From the NCBI GenBank assembly GCA_039924425.1, contig JBDTAX010000107.1, positions 1-11,312 on the forward strand: a stretch of 11,312 nucleotides of DNA, in the 5' to 3' direction. Within the stretch, counting starts at the first letter, position 1. Every line of letters begins with the position of its first letter. Below are positions 6,151 through 11,312 of this stretch, one piece after another. The position numbers and the translations under genes are program-made. The DNA is from GCA-003244245 sp039924425. Its GTDB lineage: Bacteria; Actinomycetota; Actinomycetes; Mycobacteriales; Pseudonocardiaceae. The notes under the pieces are model-generated. The model was not told the origin of the DNA and searched no databases. It saw only the letters and a list, made by a program, of their open reading frames with translations.

Positions 6151-6573
6151 TTAGTTGGTGAAGGCGGTCCAGTGGGTGACGGTGACGGCCTCCAGTGGGA
6201 TGCCGATCTGCTGGTAGAAGTGGGTGTGTATTGCTCCGCACCAGGCGTCACAGCGGTCCTCGAAGAACGCCTGGTCGAACCAGGCGACGCCGAGAACGAC
6301 AGTGCCGCCGCCGTGGGGGTTGCCGGGTTCGGCCTCGAAGTACGTGCACTCCCAGTCCCAGAGCATCTGCTCCTCTGGACGCGTGCGCAGCCGCTCGTCG
6401 GACTTGCGCAGCGCGGCGATGCACCGCTCGGCGGTGGCCGCGTCGGGGCAGTAGTAGGTGCAGTCGCTCTTGGCGATGGGGACCTTCCCGGCCAGGCGGA
6501 CCGGGTCGGCGTCCGAGCCGGTCAAGACTCGGACCCGGGTCACCATGCCCTCGGTGGACTCCAACACGTTCAT
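6151..6573 (-). CDS. Hypothetical Cys/His-rich protein coupled to the PhyH dioxygenase
   Basis: 140 aa, family not recognised. It starts at an ATG overlapping the dioxygenase stop (ATGA), so the two are translated together. Predicted soluble alpha/beta protein: an N-terminal strand (VTRVRVLTG, 11-19), CTYYC (C38, C42), C51, a Trp/Glu-rich segment (LWDWECTYFEAE, with C76), the strand TVVLGVAWF (91-99), then CDAWCGAIHTH (C108, C112, H116, H118) and a final VTVTHWTAF. Six Cys in 140 residues, two CxxxC pairs and a nearby HxH are unusual for a high-GC actinobacterial cytosolic protein and suggest a metal site or a redox role. No signal peptide or membrane segment. The coupling suggests it works with the dioxygenase, for example as partner, substrate carrier or second enzyme; that is inference. 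Confidence 0.85.
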   Translation of the reverse strand: MNVLESTEGMVTRVRVLTGSDADPVRLAGKVPIAKSDCTYYCPDAATAERCIAALRKSDERLRTRPEEQMLWDWECTYFEAEPGNPHGGGTVVLGVAWFDQAFFEDRCDAWCGAIHTHFYQQIGIPLEAVTVTHWTAFTN

Positions 6574-7325
6574 GATCTTCTGTGCTCCTGTTCGTCATGG
6601 ACGGCCGGTTGCCAGGCCGTCCCACTGATCGGGGCGAGGTCGGGGGTGGTGTGGTCGCGTGTCCGGGCGGCCCCCGGAGCGACGTAGCGGATGTTCAGGC
6701 CGATGCGCGTGGATCTGCTGGTGTTGAGGCCGGAGCGGTGCAGCAGCCGGACGTCCATCAGGACGGCGTGCCCAGCCGCGATGGGAACCGGCACGGCGTC
6801 CCGGCAGCAGAACCCAGCGGCCCGTCCCGCCCGGCCGCGCTGGGCCCCGTTGGCGTCTGCGTCGTCCAGCTCATACGGCAGGTACCCGAGCCGATGAGAG
6901 CCAGGAGCGATGTGCAGGCATCCGTTGCTCGTGGCAGCGTCGGTGATGGCCAGCCAGGCCGACACCGATCGGGCGGGGTCAAGTTCGATACGCCGGTCGG
7001 TGCCGTCCTGGTGCCAGGGGACCTCGAAGGAAGTGCTCGGCCACTTCGTCACCAGGAAGGTGTTCTCGATCGCCACGTCAGGGCCAATGACCGCCTGCAC
7101 GACGTCGAGTAGGGAGCACGCCGCCTCTCTGGCCCAAGCGGCGTTCCGGTGCGGATTCCTGACGACCTCTCGCCGATGGTCACCGTGCTCCGACACAAGC
7201 CGCCCGGCCAGAGCCCGGGCCGTCCCTGCTGTCGCCCATAGCAATGGGTAACTCGCGCCGTGGTGCCGCAGATCGTCCACGATCCAGGTGATCGACTTGC
7301 TCTCCTGCGGCGGTGTTCTCGACAT
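6570..7325 (-). CDS. Phytanoyl-CoA dioxygenase (PhyH) family Fe(II)/2-oxoglutarate oxygenase
   Basis: 251 aa, cytosolic. PhyH-family enzymes hydroxylate small molecules or amino acids using Fe(II), O2 and 2-oxoglutarate, often in natural-product pathways. Seen: the iron-binding HxD in VPWHQDGTD (H105, D107), the double-stranded helix core SAWLAITDATSNGCLHIAPG-like region (122-142), the distal His in LLHRSGLNTS (H196) and a 2-oxoglutarate-binding Arg in TRIGLNIRY (R207 or R213). Because Asp is kept in HxD, hydroxylation is expected rather than the halogenation seen in HxG/HxA relatives. A GAGGG lies one base before the ATG at 7325, an unusually tight spacing. A perfect palindrome 21 bases upstream probably controls it. 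Its stop overlaps the next gene (ATGA), and the frameshifted XRE regulator lies 102 bases upstream on the same strand. Confidence 0.9.
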   Translation of the reverse strand: MSRTPPQESKSITWIVDDLRHHGASYPLLWATAGTARALAGRLVSEHGDHRREVVRNPHRNAAWAREAACSLLDVVQAVIGPDVAIENTFLVTKWPSTSFEVPWHQDGTDRRIELDPARSVSAWLAITDAATSNGCLHIAPGSHRLGYLPYELDDADANGAQRGRAGRAAGFCCRDAVPVPIAAGHAVLMDVRLLHRSGLNTSRSTRIGLNIRYVAPGAARTRDHTTPDLAPISGTAWQPAVHDEQEHRRS

Positions 7326-7345
7326 GCCCTCACTGTGATCTGGGG

Positions 7346-7360
7346 TTCACCAAAGGTGAA
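7346..7360 (-). promoter_or_regulatory. Perfect palindrome, likely operator of the dioxygenase gene
   Basis: TTCACC-AAA-GGTGAA is a perfect six-base inverted repeat with a three-base centre. It lies 21-35 bases upstream of the PhyH ATG, where the core promoter of a short-leader transcript should be. The arm length and short centre suit a dimeric HTH repressor. The neighbouring XRE protein is the obvious candidate binder, but that is inference. Confidence 0.5.
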
Positions 7361-7402
7361 GGCACGTCACGTATCGCTCCCGCAGGTCTCTCGCCCGGCG
7401 GT

Positions 7403-7417
7403 GATACGCCGTGTATC
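7403..7417 (-). promoter_or_regulatory. Second dyad in the regulator-dioxygenase gap
   Basis: GATAC (7403-7407) and GTATC (7413-7417) form an inverted repeat with a five-base centre. A further GTATC half-site lies at 7371-7375, and GTATC also occurs at 8663-8667 in the XRE promoter region. Five-base half-sites are common enough to be chance, so the support is weak. Confidence 0.3.
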
Positions 7418-7427
7418 GGTTCCTAGG

Positions 7428-8632
7428 TCAGCGGATGGTCTGAGAGGTCCCCAGAATCGCCGCGATCTTGCGGAATCGGGACGCGCTGGCGTTGGCGTGC
7501 CCGGCCCGCCTGGCGATCACGTCGGGCAGCGCCTGGTGCCGTGCCCAGTCAGGGTGTGCTGTGCACACCTCCAAGAGGGTGTCCAGGCACGCGTCCCACT
7601 GCCGGGTGTCGCACTGGGCCAGCGCCAGGTCCAGCATCAGCCGGTTTCGGGCCGACGGGGTGAGCACTGACTGGTCGCCGATGGAGGCGAACATCTCCAT
7701 GGCCTTGCCGGGCCGGCCGGTCGAGACGTTGATGCCGACAGCTTGAGCCGCGACGTGGCGGGGCCGAACGCGGTGCCGTTGACGGAGACGTCCCGGCCCA
7801 TACGGGCGGCCACCGCGTGCCCCTGGGACAGCAGATCATCAGCGTGCCCGAAGTTGCCCTCGCGGGCGGCGACGACGGCTGCGAAGGTGACGTGCCAGCC
7901 GTAGGTGGCCAGCAGCTCCAGATCCCGGTTCCCGTACCGGGGCTCGATCATCAGGTACGACCGTTCGGCCGTCTGCGCCGCTTGGTCCAGCCGCGCGTCT
8001 CGCAGATAGATCCACGATCGGCCTGAAGCGACCATCGCTTCGCGCACCGGATCGGCCGCCAGATCTGCCTGCGTCTGAGCGTGCCCGATCGCGGCGTAGG
8101 CCAGGTCACGGGCCCCGAACTGGTTGGCGACGTAGGCGGCCAGCCGGTAGGCGTCGGCCATGACGCCGTACGCTGCGCACTGCTCGTCGGCCGGGGTTGC
8201 TCGCATGACCGAGGCGGCCTGCCGTAGGGCGATTGCGACCAGAGCACCGGCCACCGCGAAACCCCCTGCCCGATACCGGTCCCAGGCCGCCGCCAGACCC
8301 CCGACGACCTCCGGTGCAGACGGCGGAACCAGGTCCGTCCCAACACCCGCGGCGGTGTCATGGACCGCGCGGGACAGCTCGCGCAGCACCGCCCGATCCT
8401 CACGGCGCATCGCCCGGCGCGGCTCCTGATGACCCAGAACCACCGACACATCGGCGTGCAGAGCCGCTGAGATCCGCAGCAGTGACGGCAAGCCCACACC
8501 CAAGTCCCGTTCGGCCTTGCGGATGGTGGCCACCGACAGGCCAGCGGCCTCGGCCAGGCGCTCCTGGGTCAGCCTCTGCCCACGCAGGATCTTGATCCGC
8601 TCACCGGTCGTGTAGTCGCTCCATCGAGCCAT
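7428..8632 (-). pseudogene. XRE-family HTH regulator with TPR-like C-terminus, frameshifted near 7750-7757
   Basis: Starts at the ATG at 8632 (MARWSDYTTGERIKILRGQR), preferred to the ATG at 8641 because the family usually begins this way. An XRE helix-turn-helix (about 10-66, with LTQERLAEAAGLSVATIRKAE) is followed by an Ala/Leu-rich repeat region as in actinobacterial XRE-TPR regulators of secondary-metabolism and accessory genes. After GTAFGPAT the frame turns to Arg/Ser/Pro-rich nonsense and ends at 7637. The family-like sequence resumes in the next frame as AAQAVGINVSTGRPGKAMEM and continues to a TGA at 7428-7430. One missing base between about 7750 and 7757 explains this; restored, the protein would be about 400 aa, a normal length. 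Whether it is a real mutation or a sequence error cannot be told here. The HTH and most repeats are intact, so a truncated 331-aa form could still bind DNA. Confidence 0.85.
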
Positions 8633-8686
8633 GATTATCAACAGCCTCTCGCGCGCTGACCCGTATCTGGAAAGTACGCCGACAGC

Positions 8687-8704
8687 GACCGGATCGGCCC
8701 GGTC
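8687..8704. promoter_or_regulatory. Inverted repeat in the divergent XRE/ctaG-like promoter region
   Basis: GACCGG (8687-8692) and CCGGTC (8699-8704) form a six-base dyad with a six-base centre inside the 132-base gap between the XRE start and the CtaG-like start. It could be an operator for either gene. In DNA this GC-rich a short dyad may arise by chance. I saw no convincing -35/-10 pair in the gap. Confidence 0.3.
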
Positions 8705-8764
8705 CTCCCCTGCAGGATCAGGTGCTCACGACCGGGGGATGGCTGACGCCGATCGTCAGGTGGG

Positions 8765-9775
8765 GTGCACGCTGGTGGGATGGGCTTGGATATCGTTTCT
8801 CCTCCGCCGCCGTTGACGTGGGAGCGGCTGCTGACGGCGTGGACGCTCAACCCGGTGGCGCTGGTGGCGGTGGCCGCGCTCGGAATGGTGTACGGGCTTG
8901 GCGTGCGCCGGTTGCATCGAGACGCCGTGGCGTGGCCGGCGGGGCGAACATGGTGGTTCCTGACGGGTTTGGGGTCGATCCTGCTGGTGACGCTCAGCGC
9001 CGTCGGGGTGTACGCCGACACCCTGTTCTGGGACCGCGCGGTGCAGAACATCACATTGCTCATGATCACGCCGATGTTCCTGGCCATGGGCGCGCCGCTG
9101 ACCCTGCTGCGTGCGGTGCTCCCCGAGCCGGCCACCCGAGCGGCCAGCCGGGTGCTGCACAGCACCGCCGCGCGCGTTCTGGCCTTCCCCGTGGTGGTGA
9201 CCGCCGCGCTGATCGCTCCGCTGTTCATCCTGTACCTGACGCCGCTGTATGAGGCCAGCCTGCGCTCAGCGGCCCTTGGTGCGGTAGTCGACGTCGGCCT
9301 GGTGCTCGGCGGGTTCCTCTATTTCTGGACCCGGTTTCGCATCGACCCCACCCCACGGGCGGATCCGTACCTACTGACGATGGCGATCAGCGTCGCGGAG
9401 GTGGTCTTCGATGGGGTGTTGGGCTTGACCTTGTGGTTGGGCCCGCTGATCGCCCCGCACTACTACCAGGCGCTGCATCTGGGCTGGGGGCCGGACCCGC
9501 GGCTGGACCAGACCATCGGCGCAGGCGTGCTGTGGATCGGCGGTGACCTGGCTGGCCTGCCCTTCCTCGCTGCGGTGGTGACCCGGATGATGCGGGAAGA
9601 CCAGCGCGACGCCGCGGTCATCGACGCCGAGCTCGACACCCACGACGCTTCAGCGGAGGCCACCCCAGCCCCCACCGCGCCCCGGCTGTGGTGGGAGGAT
9701 CACCCCGAACTCTCCCAACGATTCCGTCGCCCTGGTGACGATGGGCCACGACCACAACCGAGAATAGGAACATGA
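8765..9775 (+). CDS. Caa3-type CtaG cytochrome c oxidase assembly membrane protein
   Basis: 336 aa from the GTG at 8765, or 331 aa from the ATG at 8780; neither has a well-spaced SD, and AGGTGGG directly abuts the GTG. Polytopic, with about seven transmembrane helices: about 28-46, 64-84, 93-118, 139-160, 170-188, 203-226 and 252-272. It matches the Caa3_CtaG family: TLFWDRAVQNITLLMITPMF (86-105), APLTLLRAVLP (110-120) and the signature DQTIGAGVLWIGGDLAGLPF (248-267). By family knowledge these proteins take part in copper-dependent assembly of the oxidase; several homologs carry an additional copper-binding domain that is absent here. The C-terminus (280-336) is a soluble Pro/Ala/Asp-rich tail. 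The stop overlaps the ATG of the S53 peptidase (ATGA), so the two genes are coupled. No oxidase subunit gene lies in the window. Confidence 0.9.
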   Translation: MHAGGMGLDIVSPPPPLTWERLLTAWTLNPVALVAVAALGMVYGLGVRRLHRDAVAWPAGRTWWFLTGLGSILLVTLSAVGVYADTLFWDRAVQNITLLMITPMFLAMGAPLTLLRAVLPEPATRAASRVLHSTAARVLAFPVVVTAALIAPLFILYLTPLYEASLRSAALGAVVDVGLVLGGFLYFWTRFRIDPTPRADPYLLTMAISVAEVVFDGVLGLTLWLGPLIAPHYYQALHLGWGPDPRLDQTIGAGVLWIGGDLAGLPFLAAVVTRMMREDQRDAAVIDAELDTHDASAEATPAPTAPRLWWEDHPELSQRFRRPGDDGPRPQPRIGT

Positions 9776-11312
9776 CGGCAAAATCCGCGTATCTAGTTCT
9801 GTCTTTGGTCGCGGCCACGCTCGTCGTGTCGTGCGGTGCGCCCGCCGAGCCGAGCGGCCAGGCCCCCCTGGTCACTGTCGCGCCACCGCGGCCCAACCAG
9901 GAGCACATCAGGACGCTCACCGCCGTTCTGGACACCATGACTAAGAACTACACGCGGTTCGCCGAATCGACTCCGGGGCCGCAAGACATTCTCGACTACA
10001 ACATCGGCGAGTTGTGGAAGAAAGGAATCGACGGAACGGGAACGACCATCGCGCTGATCGAGGGCTGGGACGACCCGCAGATCAACGATGTCATCAAGAC
10101 GTTCGACCAGAAATACGGGCTGCCCGACCCGGACATCCAGACCATCTATCCCTCGGGAGATGGCCACCTGCCCGCGCAGTGCCCGCCGGGAATGGTCGCG
10201 CTGGGCAGCTACGGTTCGTGTGACGGGTGGAAGAACGAGCTCGAGCTCGACGTGAAGGCGGCGCATCTGATCGCGCCGTACGCCAAGATACTGATCAGCG
10301 CGACGCCGGCGGACAGCGAGATCGCTGATGACGCCGCGAGCCAGGTCGCGCCCCCGGAGATGATGCGGGCGCTGGAGTACATCGGCGCGAACCATCTGGC
10401 CGATGCCATCTCGATCAGTGACGGAACAGGTGAGAGCACCTACAGCTACGGCAAGGCGGAGATCACCGCGCAGGACCCGGGCCTGCTGGCCGCGGCGGCC
10501 GCGGGCATCCCGGTGCTGGTGTCGAGCGGCGACTGCGGCGCGGTCCAGAACCTCGCGACGGCCAGCGCGCAGTGCGGGCACACCACCACCACGCCGGACA
10601 CCGCGACCTGGGATGACTCGCCCTGGGTCACCGCGGTCGGCGGCAGCGTCCCCCATCTCGACACCCTGGGCCGGAAACTGGGCCCCGACCCGCTGTGGCA
10701 TCACGGCGCGTTCGCCGAGGGCGCCGGTTATTCCTCGGTGTACCCGCGGCCGGCCTACCAGGACCGGGTCAGCTCCATCACCCGCAGCGCCATGCGCTCG
10801 GTCCCCGACATCACCATGGATTCCCAGGGCGGGACCTCCGAGTCGGCGCCGATGTTCGCTGGCGTGCTCGCCCTGGCCGCCCAGCTGAACCAGGGCAGCG
10901 TCGGCCCCATCAACAACGCGCTCTATGACGTTCTGGGCCCGCGCGGGGCGTCCGCCGGAATAGCCGATGTCGTGACCGGGAACAACTCGACCACCTCCGG
11001 AACGGCGATCTACCCCGGTTTCACGGCTACCATCGGATTCGATGTGGCCAGCGGATGGGGCACGCTCGACGCGAGCAAGTTCGTCCCAGCTCTCGTCGCG
11101 GCGACTCGAGCCCAGAACGGGCCTGATTCCCCGCGACGCCAGGCGCTCGACGCTTTGGTGCGATTGCGGCACAGCATGACGCTCACCAGCGCCGACATCG
11201 GTCACGGTGACTCGACATACCTGCTGGCGGCGGGTTTCCTGCCGCAACATCCCGTCACGCTCGACATCGACAACCACCAGGTTGCGACCCTCACGGCAAA
11301 CACCCTGGGATC
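9772..11312 (+). CDS. S53 (sedolisin) family peptidase, lipoprotein, 3' partial
   Basis: Open from the ATG at 9772 to the window edge (513 codons seen). A short n-region and hydrophobic core end in the lipobox V-V-S-C (C21), so it is probably a lipid-anchored outer-face protein. S53 serine-carboxyl peptidases use Glu-Asp-Ser. Seen: ELELD (E156, D160), the oxyanion Asp in SSGDCGA (D254) and the nucleophile in GGTSESAP (S356). The C-terminal calcium site is suggested by IADVVTGNN (D399) and DVASGWGTLD (424-433). Only about 50 residues separate the lipid Cys from the catalytic fold (DILDYNIGELWKKGIDGTGT), so the 150-200-residue Pro-kumamolisin propeptide usual in the family is absent. After the catalytic domain (about 445 on) a linker leads into a possible beta-rich domain that is cut by the window end. 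AGGA sits two bases before the ATG, and the start overlaps the CtaG-like stop. Confidence 0.92.
   Translation, partial: MTAKSAYLVLSLVAATLVVSCGAPAEPSGQAPLVTVAPPRPNQEHIRTLTAVLDTMTKNYTRFAESTPGPQDILDYNIGELWKKGIDGTGTTIALIEGWDDPQINDVIKTFDQKYGLPDPDIQTIYPSGDGHLPAQCPPGMVALGSYGSCDGWKNELELDVKAAHLIAPYAKILISATPADSEIADDAASQVAPPEMMRALEYIGANHLADAISISDGTGESTYSYGKAEITAQDPGLLAAAAAGIPVLVSSGDCGAVQNLATASAQCGHTTTTPDTATWDDSPWVTAVGGSVPHLDTLGRKLGPDPLWHHGAFAEGAGYSSVYPRPAYQDRVSSITRSAMRSVPDITMDSQGGTSESAPMFAGVLALAAQLNQGSVGPINNALYDVLGPRGASAGIADVVTGNNSTTSGTAIYPGFTATIGFDVASGWGTLDASKFVPALVAATRAQNGPDSPRRQALDALVRLRHSMTLTSADIGHGDSTYLLAAGFLPQHPVTLDIDNHQVATLTANTLG

Noticed and set aside
6017..6241. 75-residue N-terminal extension of the kinase frame
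   Set aside because: It crosses the GC hairpin, is His/Pro/Arg-rich low complexity, and the strong SD at 6023-6028 fits the GTG at 6016.
9793..11277. 494-codon open frame on the minus strand
   Set aside because: Antisense to the S53 peptidase, whose catalytic residues are all in frame on the plus strand; composition is Arg/Gly/Val-rich without recognisable domains.
1..11312. CRISPR array, tRNA or rRNA genes, transposase or insertion sequence ends
   Set aside because: No regularly spaced short repeat array, no tRNA cloverleaf, no rRNA-like sequence and no transposase motif was seen on either strand by eye.

Overview
The window is very GC-rich. Coding regions are G/C-biased at the third codon position, GTG starts are used freely, and several neighbouring genes overlap by 1-4 bases. 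The gene families are typical of Actinomycetota: a TIGR00027-type methyltransferase, a LytR-CpsA-Psr protein with a LytR_C domain, a DUF4383 membrane protein, an XRE regulator with a long helical C-terminus, and a Caa3-type CtaG. A filamentous actinomycete (Pseudonocardiales- or Streptosporangiales-like) is my best guess. No marker in the window fixes the genus.

Layout. (1) 1-2696, plus strand: a 5'-truncated LCMT-like methyltransferase; a 168-base gap with two 24-base direct repeats 42 bases apart; a tiny Pro/Asp-rich ORF (1016-1165) whose stop overlaps the GTG start of a 404-aa protein-isoaspartate-methyltransferase (PIMT) homolog; and a 106-aa remnant or mini-version of a TDT/SLAC1 transporter, overlapping the PIMT stop by 4 bases. 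(2) 2712-5198: a DUF4383 membrane protein (minus) divergent from an LCP-family cell-wall glycopolymer ligase (plus). (3) 5225-8632, minus strand: an XRE regulator broken by a one-base frameshift, a PhyH-type Fe(II)/2-oxoglutarate dioxygenase behind a perfect palindrome, a Cys/His-rich small protein coupled to it by ATGA, a strong hairpin, and a small degenerate protein kinase with a strong SD. (4) 8765-end, plus strand: a CtaG-type membrane protein coupled by ATGA to a secreted S53 (sedolisin) lipoprotein peptidase that runs off the window.

Most interesting: the small Pro/Asp ORF plus PIMT homolog has the architecture of a stand-alone aspartimide-forming RiPP system (imiditide-like). No ATP-grasp ligase, lanthionine synthetase or lasso cyclase is nearby. 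Six of the eight Asp in the peptide precede Pro and cannot form an aspartimide, so the sequence itself points to Asp-Ser (D19-S20) as the favoured site. The second candidate is the regulator-dioxygenase-Cys/His protein-kinase unit, which looks like a compact accessory module of unknown purpose. All functions are inferred from motifs read by eye; no database search was run.
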